DNA from: Desulfobacterales bacterium
Lineage (GTDB): Bacteria > Desulfobacterota > Desulfobacteria > Desulfobacterales > SURF-7
Direction: 5' to 3'
Length of the DNA stretch: 34,823 nt
Assembly: GCA_028277765.1 (NCBI GenBank)
Contig: JANQFQ010000061.1
Location: forward strand, 1-34,823
The notes beneath the pieces are model-generated. The model saw only the letters and a program-made list of their open reading frames with translations, was not told where the DNA came from and did not search any database. Position 1 is the stretch's first letter; every line of letters begins with the position of its first letter. Position numbers and translations under genes: made by a program. This document shows, piece by piece, positions 9,023 through 16,437 of this stretch.

Positions 9023-9036
9023 AATATGGTTACCTC

Positions 9037-9103
9037 ATGTAAAGCTGAGTTGAATCCCATTATAGCGGGATTCAAACGAAACTTATGCCCTTTTTGTATA
9101 AGT
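9037..9103 (-). repeat. 67-nt hairpin repeat, copy 1
   Basis: Read on the minus strand it carries TTATAC, AAAAAGGGCATAAGTTTCGT, a hairpin (stem GAATCCC/GGGATTC at 9052-9058 and 9067-9073) and AACTCAGCTTTACAT. It matches the copies at 10623 and 25623. It lies between wzt and the four-helix-bundle gene, inverted relative to copy 2. Confidence 0.8.
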
Positions 9104-9135
9104 TGGTTTTATTGGCATAATTGGTTTTTATTGTT

Positions 9136-9519
9136 TCAATCTGTATTCCATTTTTCTGACCTGTTTAAATACGAAATAAAACTATTTATCTTCTCCCACG
9201 CAACTTCTCCTTTTGCTTTAACAGAATCAAGCTCTTTGCTGGTGATATATTTCTGATCCAAAGCCACATAACAATGACTGAACGTTTCAGCAATGGAAGC
9301 CCTTGAATAATCCATAAATCTTATAAAGTCATTATAGCTTTTCCTGTGGAATCCTTCAGCAATATTTGCCATTGACGATACAGCGCTATTTGTAATTTGG
9401 CCGACCAGCTTATGGTCTTTAGAAAAATTATCTTTCTTTGTTAGTGTATATACAGACTGAACAAATTTTCTTGCTTCCTGCCAGCATTCTAAATCCTCAA
9501 ATCGTTTTACAATAGCCAT
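9136..9519 (-). CDS. Four-helix-bundle protein (S23/IVP family)
   Basis: A 127-residue all-helical protein of the family first described from 23S rRNA intervening sequences. Family landmarks are FEDLECWQEARKFVQSVY (7-24), LVGQITNSAVSSMANIAEGF (38-57), DFIRFMDYSRASIAET (64-79) and a C-terminal Trp. No catalytic residues are known for the family, whose members form oligomeric helical bundles of unknown role. Here it interrupts the usual adjacency of wzm and wzt, between 67-nt repeat copy 1 (9037) on one side and wzm on the other, with no rRNA nearby. ATG 9519 is preceded by a GAGAG-like weak ribosome site. It may be a selfish insertion or a passenger. Confidence 0.87.
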   Translation of the reverse strand: MAIVKRFEDLECWQEARKFVQSVYTLTKKDNFSKDHKLVGQITNSAVSSMANIAEGFHRKSYNDFIRFMDYSRASIAETFSHCYVALDQKYITSKELDSVKAKGEVAWEKINSFISYLNRSEKWNTD

Positions 9520-9578
9520 ACTCTCTCATCAATTTATTCAATTAAACAAATTTAACACATAATACCAACCCAATCATT

Positions 9579-10421
9579 TTAAACGATATCCGCAAAACCT
9601 TTTTCCATCCGCCGAAAATAGAAAAGTCCGGTGGTGAGCATAATAAAAATTATGAAGGTGGAAATGCCGAGAAGCTGCCAGTCAATAGGCTGATGGCCAA
9701 GCAGGGTTGCGCGGTAAGCCTTGATAACACCTCCCATGGGGTTAATAGCGATGAGCCACTGGTATTTCTTATCAATCATGCTGACAGGATATATAACCGG
9801 TGAAATAAACAACCACAGCTGGATGAGGAAGGGAATAACATATTTTATGTCACGGTACTGAACATTCAGGGCAGAGAGCCACAATCCTGCTCCCACTGCG
9901 CACAGAAATGTAAGCCCCACAAGAAAGGGGAAAAGGAGTACATTCATTCCTGGAACATACTGGTAAAAAACCATCATAAACACAAGAACAATCATGGCGA
10001 TAAAAAAATCCACAAGCCCTGCCAGGGACGCGGACGCCGGGATGTACAGCCGTGGGAAATAGACCTTTGTGATAAGGTGTGCACTTCCCGCAAGGCTGTT
10101 GCCTGAAGCGGCCACCGCATTCGCGAAATATGTCCATGGCAAAAGCCCTGCGTAAACAAAGATAGGATATGGAATATCGTCGGAAGGGATCTTAGCCATC
10201 TTTCCGAAAAAAATCGAAAATACAACCATGGTAAATACCGGCTGTATAACTGCCCATAACCCACCGAGCAACGTCTGCTTATACCGGACCTTGATGTCCC
10301 TTTTGGTAAGGAAATACAACAGCTCACCATAGGTCCAGAGTTCCTTCAGATCTATTGGTACCCATCCTTTCCGGGGGATGATAACCGAGAGCTCAGGAAG
10401 ATTTTCAGCTGTTTCTTTCAT
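9579..10421 (-). CDS. wzm: Polysaccharide ABC transporter permease
   Basis: A 280-residue ABC-2 type membrane permease, the Wzm partner of Wzt. After a cytoplasmic N-terminus with the family motif LWTYGELLYFLTKRDIKVRYKQT, about six membrane segments can be seen: around 50-72, 85-105, 130-155, 160-185, 198-217 and 252-270. The motifs TKVYFPRLYIPASASLAGLVD and YRDIKYVIPFLIQLWLFISPVIYP are characteristic of O-antigen and capsule exporters. It is the first gene of the minus-strand cluster, with an 800-nt upstream gap that presumably holds the promoter; I could not identify one convincingly. The Shine-Dalgarno sequence at ATG 10421 is weak. Confidence 0.93.
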   Translation of the reverse strand: MKETAENLPELSVIIPRKGWVPIDLKELWTYGELLYFLTKRDIKVRYKQTLLGGLWAVIQPVFTMVVFSIFFGKMAKIPSDDIPYPIFVYAGLLPWTYFANAVAASGNSLAGSAHLITKVYFPRLYIPASASLAGLVDFFIAMIVLVFMMVFYQYVPGMNVLLFPFLVGLTFLCAVGAGLWLSALNVQYRDIKYVIPFLIQLWLFISPVIYPVSMIDKKYQWLIAINPMGGVIKAYRATLLGHQPIDWQLLGISTFIIFIMLTTGLFYFRRMEKGFADIV

Positions 10422-11176
10422 GGCTTACTGTTTCAGTTTCCTTTATATTTTCATTCCTTTTCAAAGAAGTAGGTTGGGTTGAGCCAGCTAATCTGTTTTA
10501 GATTAAACACTTCAACCCAGCCTAAGAATTCGTCTTTCTCGATACAAGTCGCCAAAAAAGGCGAAATCCAATTTACTTTAAAGAGAGTTTTTACTCAAGA
10601 AATATTTTAGCTTCTATTATAATATTATACCAAAAAGGCATAAGTTTTGTTTGAATCCCGCTATAGCGGGATTCAACTCAGCTTTATATGAATCTATAGC
10701 TCCGCTTCGTCAATTACATGGAAGACTTATAGTAATGGACTGGTATTACATGCAATTGATGATTTGAAGTTTAAAAATTCATTATAAAAGGCAACATTTT
10801 ATAATATACAAATTATCCCCTATGGAAGTCAAATATTATTATAAATTTAAGCTACTTCTGAGAAAAAGCAAGGAGATGAGAGCTCAAACAGGCCACCCTG
10901 TGGGCATTTAAAAATTTCAAAGAACTGATAGCTGGTTTCTAGAGCCTGGATGCAAGATAACCGGATACTAGATGAAAACCTTTAGGATTGGAAATCCCGT
11001 CCTTACATCTTATCCTGCTATTTACCCGATAAGGCGAGTTGTGAACCTGCCCTACACCATTGCCTAATCACTGATCACTGTTTCTAATCCAATCACGACC
11101 ACGACTTTTTAATACTGACAGAGCGAAGCGATACATTAACTTTAGGCGCTTTGTTTTGTTCACTTTTTAAAATATC
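10422..11176. other. Gene-free divergent region between wzm and the trp promoter
   Basis: No convincing gene on either strand. It holds a 12-bp palindrome (10471-10482 with 10512-10523, one mismatch) enclosing a small AATCT/AGATT hairpin, copy 2 of the 67-nt repeat (10623-10689), heptameric words near 10948-10975, and near 11130-11146 a GATACATTAACTTT word also found (reverse complement) in the loop of the 17374 palindrome. It must contain the promoter of the wzm cluster. Confidence 0.5.
10623..10689 (+). repeat. 67-nt hairpin repeat, copy 2
   Basis: It starts TATTATACC, contains GGCATAAGTTTTGT, then a fully palindromic 22-nt hairpin (10653-10674, stem GAATCCC/GGGATTC with a self-complementary centre), then AACTCAGCT and TATAT. 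It is the same length as copy 3 at 25623 and differs from it mainly in the hairpin. Confidence 0.85.
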
Positions 11177-11204
11177 TTGACAATCCCTTCATACTCCATA
11201 TAAA
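11177..11204 (+). promoter_or_regulatory. sigma70-type promoter of the trp operon
   Basis: A perfect -35 hexamer TTGACA (11177-11182) and a -10 TATAAA (11199-11204) are separated by 16 bp. The predicted start near 11211 would leave a very short untranslated leader before the leader-peptide ribosome site AAGGTG (11212-11217). No TrpR-type operator was recognised over it. Confidence 0.75.
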
Positions 11205-11223
11205 AAATACTAAGGTGAAAATC

Positions 11224-11322
11224 ATGAAAAACAATGCGCAATTGATTAAAAACATGAAAATTACATGCTGGTGGTGGCAGACCATCAATCACGGGTTTGC
11301 CAACGGAACCTTCCTAGTCTGA
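11224..11322 (+). CDS. trpL: trp operon leader peptide
   Basis: A 32-residue ORF starting MKNNAQLIKNMKITCWWWQ, with three consecutive Trp codons at 11269-11277. It has a ribosome site AAGGTG with 6-nt spacing to ATG and lies between a sigma70-type promoter and a rho-independent terminator upstream of trpE. A ribosome stalled on the Trp codons would cover the TGGTGGT arm (11269-11275) that otherwise pairs with ACCATCA (11281-11287), freeing CACGGGTTT (11290-11298) to form the antiterminator. The peptide is a sensor of charged tRNA-Trp and need have no function of its own. It is too short for routine gene callers. Confidence 0.92.
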   Translation: MKNNAQLIKNMKITCWWWQTINHGFANGTFLV

Positions 11323-11379
11323 TCTTTTGTGTGATATTTCATATAAAAACCGTGGGCAGCCCGATCCCACGGTTTTTTT
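11269..11379 (+). promoter_or_regulatory. Trp attenuator (1:2, 2:3 and 3:4 pairings)
   Basis: Segment 1 TGGTGGT (11269-11275) pairs with ACCATCA (11281-11287) with one G-U. Segment 2 CACGGGTTT (11290-11298) can pair with AAACCGTG (11347-11354) with one bulged G, as antiterminator. Segments 3 and 4, AAAAACCGTGGG (11345-11356) and CCCACGGTTTTT (11366-11377), form the terminator with a run of seven T at 11373-11379. The two structures use the same bases and are mutually exclusive, the classic attenuation layout. Confidence 0.9.
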
Positions 11380-11380
11380 G
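11345..11380 (+). terminator. Rho-independent terminator of the trp leader
   Basis: A GC-rich stem of seven perfect pairs (CCGTGGG/CCCACGG), extended by A-T pairs to 12, with a 9-nt loop and a T7 tract. It terminates leader transcripts when tryptophan is plentiful. Confidence 0.92.
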
Positions 11381-11424
11381 TTTTTATACAATACTTTAAA
11401 TTATATAAAGTAAGGAACAATGTT

Positions 11425-12924
11425 ATGATTTTAAATAAATTTCCTGATAGAAATAGATACATGCAGATGGCTGAAAAGAGCAATGTGATCCCGGTCTGCG
11501 TGGAAGTTCTGGCAGACACGGAAACACCTGTGTCTCTTTTGAAAAAATTTTATGACAGCAAATCGCATGGGCCGGTTTTCCTGTTTGAAAGTGTCGAGGG
11601 TGGTGAACGGTGGGGAAGATACAGTTTCTTGGGTACCTCTGCCAGATCCCACGTCCGTGTTTATAAAGATTCTGTTGATATTATTGAAAACGGTTCCAAA
11701 AAGGAGATCAAACATAATGGCAAGCCGTTTGATGTTTTAAAAGAATTCATGGGGCACTATAAACCATCAGAAGTGCCTGAGCTGCCCAGGTTTTGGGGAG
11801 GGCTTGTTGGGTATTTTACTTATGAAACCGTCTCATTTATAGAGAAAATACCAAATAAGATACCTGCTGATAAACCCCTGGCGCACTTTGTAATACCGGA
11901 TGAGATTATCATATTCGATAATATTCAAAACACATTAATCTGTGTTGCCCTTACATTTCCCGGAAATAAAAATGAACCGGAAAATGAATTCAAATCGGCA
12001 AATGACCGCATCAAGGCAATGCTCCGGATTATGGAACAGCCCATACCAGGTGAAAAGACAGTCAGCGGACCAAAAAATTACGAGCTCTCCGCCCCGGTAG
12101 ATGAGGAAACATTCAGATCCCATGTAAAAAAGACCAAGGAATACATTCTTGCCGGGGATATTATTCAAGCTGTGATTTCCCAGCCGTTTGTCTGTGATAA
12201 CGTGCCGGACCTTTGGACCCTTTACCGTGTTCAGCGCTATGTGAACCCATCCCCGTATCTCTATTTCATGCACCTGGATGATATAACGCTTGTGGGATCA
12301 TCTCCAGAAACCATGGTACGGATGGAAAACGGTGTGGCCAACCTCAGACCGATAGCTGGCACAAGGCCGAGGGGAAAAAACGAACAGGAAGACAGGGCCC
12401 TTGCTGATGAACTTCTTAAAGATGAAAAGGAACGCGCTGAACATCTTATGCTGGTTGATCTCGGGAGAAATGACCTCGGACGGATTGCCTTAACCGGCAC
12501 CGTTCAGGTGACCGATCTGATGATAGTTGAACGATACTCCCATGTCATGCATATTGTCTCCAATGTCACTTGCGACCTGCGGGATGAATGCGACGCATGG
12601 GACCTTTTCGCGGCGACCTTCCCGGCAGGAACCTTGTCAGGCGCTCCAAAAATTCGGGCAATGGAAATCATAGCGGAACTTGAAGAAACGCCAAGAGGAC
12701 CTTACGGCGGAGCTGTAGGATATTTTTCATTCAACGGAAACATGGACATGGCGATTACCATACGGACAGCCAGTATTCAGGATGGGCGCTTAACGGTCCA
12801 GGCAGGCGCTGGAATTGTAGCTGATTCAGACCCTGAAAGAGAACGTGTTGAAACCGTAAACAAAGCTATGTCAATTCAGAGGGCCCTTCAGCTGATACAA
12901 GGCAAAAGCAAACAGGAGAATTAG
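11425..12924 (+). CDS. trpE: Anthranilate synthase component I
   Basis: A 499-residue chorismate-using subunit that, with TrpG-derived ammonia, makes anthranilate, the first committed step of tryptophan synthesis. The N-terminal domain carries the feedback-site motif as FLFESVEGGERWGRYSFLG (52-70), so inhibition by tryptophan is expected. The catalytic domain has LRPIAGTRPRG (about 307-317), the LVDLGRNDLGR motif and AGAGIVADSDPERE (about 458-471), all standard for TrpE. ATG 11425 has AAGGA at 11412-11416, 8 nt upstream. It is the first structural gene behind the attenuator, and its stop lies 2 nt before the trpG start. Confidence 0.97.
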   Translation: MILNKFPDRNRYMQMAEKSNVIPVCVEVLADTETPVSLLKKFYDSKSHGPVFLFESVEGGERWGRYSFLGTSARSHVRVYKDSVDIIENGSKKEIKHNGKPFDVLKEFMGHYKPSEVPELPRFWGGLVGYFTYETVSFIEKIPNKIPADKPLAHFVIPDEIIIFDNIQNTLICVALTFPGNKNEPENEFKSANDRIKAMLRIMEQPIPGEKTVSGPKNYELSAPVDEETFRSHVKKTKEYILAGDIIQAVISQPFVCDNVPDLWTLYRVQRYVNPSPYLYFMHLDDITLVGSSPETMVRMENGVANLRPIAGTRPRGKNEQEDRALADELLKDEKERAEHLMLVDLGRNDLGRIALTGTVQVTDLMIVERYSHVMHIVSNVTCDLRDECDAWDLFAATFPAGTLSGAPKIRAMEIIAELEETPRGPYGGAVGYFSFNGNMDMAITIRTASIQDGRLTVQAGAGIVADSDPERERVETVNKAMSIQRALQLIQGKSKQEN

Positions 12925-12926
12925 CC

Positions 12927-13493
12927 ATGATCGTAATGATTGACAACTATGATTCGTTTACTTACAATCTGGTTCAATATTTAAGACAGCTCGGCGCTGA
13001 AGTTAATGTGTTCAGAAATGACGCATTAACTGTGGAAGCTCTTGTCGCTTCAGGACCGAAAGGTATTGTTATTTCACCCGGGCCGGGGCGTCCGCAATCA
13101 GCCGGTATTTCCATCTCTCTTATAAAGGCAGCCTCAGGAAAAATTCCTATCCTCGGTGTCTGTCTTGGCCATCAAAGTATCGCAAAAGCTTTTGGAGGGA
13201 AGATCATACAGGCAAAAAAACTGATGCACGGTAAAATATCAACAGTAACCGCTGATGGGGAAAAAATTTATAAAGGTATAAAAAGACCATTTACAGCTAT
13301 GCGATACCATTCACTTGCTGTTGACAGGGAAACCCTGCCAAACTGTTTTGACATAACAGCTGAAGCAGAAGACAGGGAAATCATGGGGATCAGACACCGT
13401 AAACATCCAACAGAAGGAATTCAATTCCACCCGGAATCAATAATGACGCCTAAGGGAAAACGGATACTGAGGAACTTTCTGGAATCTTTATAA
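12927..13493 (+). CDS. trpG: Anthranilate synthase component II, glutamine amidotransferase
   Basis: A 188-residue class I amidotransferase that supplies ammonia from glutamine to TrpE. The catalytic triad is visible: nucleophile Cys79 in ILGVCLGHQ, and His168 and Glu170 in FHPESIMT. The oxyanion region is ISPGPGRPQSAG (49-60). The ribosome site AGGAG at 12914-12918 and the 2-nt distance from the trpE stop indicate translational coupling. No fused TrpD domain is present, unlike the TrpGD form. Like other members it may also serve p-aminobenzoate synthase, which the sequence cannot settle. Confidence 0.96.
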   Translation: MIVMIDNYDSFTYNLVQYLRQLGAEVNVFRNDALTVEALVASGPKGIVISPGPGRPQSAGISISLIKAASGKIPILGVCLGHQSIAKAFGGKIIQAKKLMHGKISTVTADGEKIYKGIKRPFTAMRYHSLAVDRETLPNCFDITAEAEDREIMGIRHRKHPTEGIQFHPESIMTPKGKRILRNFLESL

Positions 13494-13781
13494 CATATTT
13501 AATGGCACACGGATGACACAGATAAAACGGATTTTCACGGATAAAGAAAAAGATTGAAACAAGGATACACCCCGCTAAAGACGGAGCCTCGATGACGGGA
13601 TCTACACTTCGCTATGACAGGCAGGATAAACATGATATCATTTTTTGTTTCTCGCAAAGAAACCTCTGTGACTCTGAGGCCTCTGTGAGAGATATGTTTT
13701 TATATTAGTGTTAATTCGTGTCATCCGTGACTAACTGTCTGTGTGGGTCTGAGGCAAAAAAAAATAATGGAGGAACACTGT
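13494..13781 (+). repeat. Repeat-filled trpG-trpD gap
   Basis: The 288-nt spacer is made of degenerate repeat phrases: CACGGATGACACAGAT-type words (13503-13544), a 37-nt repeat at 13594-13630 matching 28733-28769 (inverted) at 31 of 37 positions, CCTCTGTG words (13671-13690) and a TTCGTGTCATCCGTGACTAA phrase (13716-13735). No terminator with a T tract was seen, so readthrough into trpD is expected. Confidence 0.6.
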
Positions 13782-14798
13782 ATGTTTCGAGATAATTTAA
13801 ACAAAATAGTACAAGGACACAATTTAACAGAATCAGAAATGTCTGACATGATTACCGACATCTTTTCTGGTGACATCACCGACGCTCAAGTCGGTGCCTT
13901 TATGGCCGCCCTTGCCACAAAGGGTGAGACCTTTGAAGAATTGGCCGGTGCTGCCCAGGCCATGCGGAAAAAGGCCGTGCGTATCCAGACATCAGCAGGA
14001 ACAGTCATTGACACCTGCGGGACCGGCGGAGACGGTGCTCAGACCTTTAACATCTCCACCACAACTGCTTTTGTTGTGGCCGGGTGCGGTATAACGGTCG
14101 CCAAACATGGAAACCGTTCCATCTCCAGCAAGTGCGGCAGCGCTGATGTACTGGAAACACTCGGAGTGGACCTGAATGTTGACCCGGAAATTGTTGAAGA
14201 AGCAGTTTCTGAAATCGGTATCGGTTTCATGTTTGCCCCTCTTTACCACGGTGCCATGAAATACGCAGCAAAAGCCCGCCAGGAAGTCGGCATCAGAAGC
14301 ATCTTCAACATGCTCGGCCCGCTGACGAATCCAGCAGCAGCGAACTGCCAACTCCTTGGTGTTTTTTCAGCCGACCTAACGGAAATGTTCGCTAATGCGC
14401 TCAGACGACTTGGTACAAAACACGCCCTTGTTGTTCACGGACATGATGGGCTTGATGAAATTTCCGTATGCGCGTCAACCCGTGTGTCAGAGCTGAAAGA
14501 CAGCTTTGTCAATACATACGACATCTCTCCTGAACAGTTCTTTGATGAAGAGGCAGATCCAGAAGACTTAAAGGGCGGAGACGCTGAAGTAAATGCTGGT
14601 ATAACAAAAAAAATTCTTGAAGGCGAAAAAGGCCCCAAGCGGAATGTGGTGGTGCTGAACGCTGCTGCAGCCCTCGTGGCCGCGGATAAAGCAGAAAATA
14701 TCAAAGAAGGTATCAGCCTCGCGGAAAAAACAATAGACGATGGCGCTGCTAAAGCAAAACTGGATGAGTTAGTAAGATTTACTAAGGAGAATGGATAA
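13782..14798 (+). CDS. trpD: Anthranilate phosphoribosyltransferase
   Basis: A 338-residue enzyme that transfers phosphoribose from PRPP to anthranilate. The PRPP-binding loop is DTCGTGGD (77-84); the adjacent NISTTTAFVVAGCG, KHGNRSISSKCGSADVLE (from 108) and the metal/anthranilate site around the VHGHDGLDEIS motif are as expected. I chose ATG 13782 because GGAGGA at 13769-13774 sits 7 nt upstream and the product has the family length. In-frame ATG 13767 and GTG 13743 would start inside the Shine-Dalgarno sequence or inside a repeat. It is the third structural trp gene, separated from trpG by a 288-nt repeat-rich spacer. Confidence 0.96.
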   Translation: MFRDNLNKIVQGHNLTESEMSDMITDIFSGDITDAQVGAFMAALATKGETFEELAGAAQAMRKKAVRIQTSAGTVIDTCGTGGDGAQTFNISTTTAFVVAGCGITVAKHGNRSISSKCGSADVLETLGVDLNVDPEIVEEAVSEIGIGFMFAPLYHGAMKYAAKARQEVGIRSIFNMLGPLTNPAAANCQLLGVFSADLTEMFANALRRLGTKHALVVHGHDGLDEISVCASTRVSELKDSFVNTYDISPEQFFDEEADPEDLKGGDAEVNAGITKKILEGEKGPKRNVVVLNAAAALVAADKAENIKEGISLAEKTIDDGAAKAKLDELVRFTKENG

Positions 14799-14800
14799 AC

Positions 14801-14826
14801 TTTGCGCCTTGGCGTCTTTGCGTGAA
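14801..14826 (+). repeat. GCGCCTTGGCGTCTTTGCGTG phrase in the trpD-trpC gap
   Basis: Nearly the whole 33-nt gap between trpD and trpC is one copy of a TTGGCGTCTTTGCGTG phrase, a sequence style recurring between genes in environmental genomes. It ends 6 nt before the trpC ATG and leaves no recognisable Shine-Dalgarno sequence. Confidence 0.6.
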
Positions 14827-14831
14827 ATATA

Positions 14832-15623
14832 ATGGAAAAAGATTTTTTAAAAAAAATTGTTGAACATAAAAGAGAAGAAATCTCCTCTGCTGAAAAAGAG
14901 ATTTCCCTGGCAGAACTTAGGAGTAAAGCTGAAACCCGTACTGACTTTCGTCCTTTCTATGAAACACTCAAGAAGCCTGGACCGTCAGGAGTCAACATCA
15001 TTGCAGAGATAAAACGCGCATCTCCGTCAAAAGGACCCATATGTATGGATCTCGTTCCATCAAACCTTGCATGCGAATATGAATCAGGCGGAGCTGTGGC
15101 CATTTCCGTACTTACCGAACAGGGGTATTTTAAAGGGAGCCCTAATGACCTTAAAGCCGCCAGGAACGCCTCGTCTCTTCCAGTACTAAGAAAGGACTTT
15201 ATTATATCACCCTATCAGATCTATGAATCAGCTGTAATGGGTGCTGACGCGATTCTCCTGATTGTACGTATTCTTACAAAAGAAGAGTTAACCGATTTTC
15301 TCACCCTCACCAGGGAACTCAACCTTGACGCGCTGGTTGAAATTAACGCTGAAAAAGAGGTTAATATCGCGTCTGAAGCAGGCGCTGAACTGATCGGCAT
15401 CAATAACCGTGACCTTAAAACATTTAAAACCGACATCCAAACTGCCATCCATCTAAAATCTCTTCTTGGACCAGACCAGATAGCTGTCGCTGCCAGTGGA
15501 ATCAACACAAGAGATGATATCAACAAGAACCTGGAAATCGGCATTTATAATTTTCTTATAGGAGAAAGCATTGTCCGTGCAGATAATACAAGAACTTTTC
15601 TACAATCGCTGATAAAGAGCTGA
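14832..15623 (+). CDS. trpC: Indole-3-glycerol phosphate synthase
   Basis: A 263-residue TIM-barrel enzyme that closes the indole ring, converting CdRP to indole-3-glycerol phosphate. Motifs are NIIAEIKRASPSKGPI (55-70, with the catalytic Lys61), SVLTEQGYFKGS, LRKDFIISPYQIYES (with the second catalytic Lys) and ELIGINNRDLKTFKTD. It is a stand-alone TrpC, not fused to TrpF. There is no clear Shine-Dalgarno sequence before ATG 14832 because the short gap from trpD is occupied by a repeat phrase; translation may depend on coupling to trpD, whose stop is 33 nt upstream. Confidence 0.96.
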   Translation: MEKDFLKKIVEHKREEISSAEKEISLAELRSKAETRTDFRPFYETLKKPGPSGVNIIAEIKRASPSKGPICMDLVPSNLACEYESGGAVAISVLTEQGYFKGSPNDLKAARNASSLPVLRKDFIISPYQIYESAVMGADAILLIVRILTKEELTDFLTLTRELNLDALVEINAEKEVNIASEAGAELIGINNRDLKTFKTDIQTAIHLKSLLGPDQIAVAASGINTRDDINKNLEIGIYNFLIGESIVRADNTRTFLQSLIKS

Positions 15624-15715
15624 TAACTGATAATGTCACCACAGAGTCACAAAGAAGTCCGTGTGGGTCTGTGGCCCAAAAAAGGACTGAGTGATGAGGA
15701 CTGAGTAAATTTCAT

Positions 15716-15745
15716 TAGTGCCCATTCGTGACATCCGTGGCTAAT
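15716..15745 (+). repeat. TTCGTGACATCCGTGGCTAA phrase before trpF
   Basis: The 136-nt trpC-trpF gap holds CACAGAGTCACAAAG words (about 15640-15655) and this CATTCGTG-type phrase, which ends about 15 nt before the trpF start. It is the same family and relative orientation as the phrases before trpD and the glycosyltransferase at 2536. Confidence 0.6.
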
Positions 15746-15759
15746 ATGGTTATTATAAA

Positions 15760-16437
15760 ATGACAAACTCCCCCCAAATAAAAATATGCGGTCTAACTCG
15801 TGTGGACCAGGCGATCAAGTGCGCTGAACTTGGCGCGGACGCCATTGGGTTTATCTTTTATCCAAAAAGCCCGAGAAATCTCAGCAGGGAAAAAGCAAAA
15901 GAGATAACTGCTGCCCTTTCCTTATCTATCACTACTGTAGGTGTGTTTGTTAACGAAACATTTTCAGAAATTATGCGCATTGTCGAAACATGTAATCTAA
16001 CTGCTGTACAGCTTCACGGCCGTGAAAAACCAGACCTTGTATCCCGCCTTTCCAAACAAGGGATCACTGTCATCAAAGTACTCTTTGATGGCGGCTCCCC
16101 ATCCATGGACGATGCTTTTAATTACAATACAAGTGCGTTTCTTGTTGAATGCGCAAAGGGGAATCTGCCAGGCGGCAATGCCATGACATGGAACTGGAAA
16201 AATGCATACAGCTTTGGCAAAAAAAACCGACTGATCCTTGCAGGTGGGCTTGCACCGGAAAATGTCGCAGAAGCAATTAATGCCGCCAAGCCGGACGCAG
16301 TTGATGTCAGTTCAGGTGTTGAAGCTGAACCTGGAATAAAAGATCTTGGCAAAGTGGAAAAGTTTATAAAAACTGTCGCGACATGTAATATTGACGGTAA
16401 AAACTTTAAAAACATTTTCAGGAGGAAACCACAATGA
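15760..16437 (+). CDS. trpF: Phosphoribosylanthranilate isomerase
   Basis: A 225-residue TIM-barrel isomerase acting between TrpD and TrpC. Visible are IKICGLTRVDQA (7-18, with the catalytic Cys), GADAIGFIFYPKSPR, VGVFVNE, AVQLHG, the catalytic Asp region FLVECAKG and the phosphate-binding LAGGLAPENV and VDVSSGVE near the C-terminus. ATG 15760 lacks a strong Shine-Dalgarno sequence; the preceding gap ends in a repeat phrase. The stop overlaps the next start (ATGA, 16434-16437). Confidence 0.95.
   Translation: MTNSPQIKICGLTRVDQAIKCAELGADAIGFIFYPKSPRNLSREKAKEITAALSLSITTVGVFVNETFSEIMRIVETCNLTAVQLHGREKPDLVSRLSKQGITVIKVLFDGGSPSMDDAFNYNTSAFLVECAKGNLPGGNAMTWNWKNAYSFGKKNRLILAGGLAPENVAEAINAAKPDAVDVSSGVEAEPGIKDLGKVEKFIKTVATCNIDGKNFKNIFRRKPQ

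Noticed and set aside
10876..10911. 11-codon ORF before the trp promoter as a second leader peptide
   Set aside because: The AGGAG abuts the ATG with no spacing, and there are no regulatory codons or terminator associated with it.
13743..13781. Upstream starts (GTG 13743, ATG 13767) for trpD
   Set aside because: They fall in a repeat phrase or overlap the GGAGGA that serves ATG 13782.
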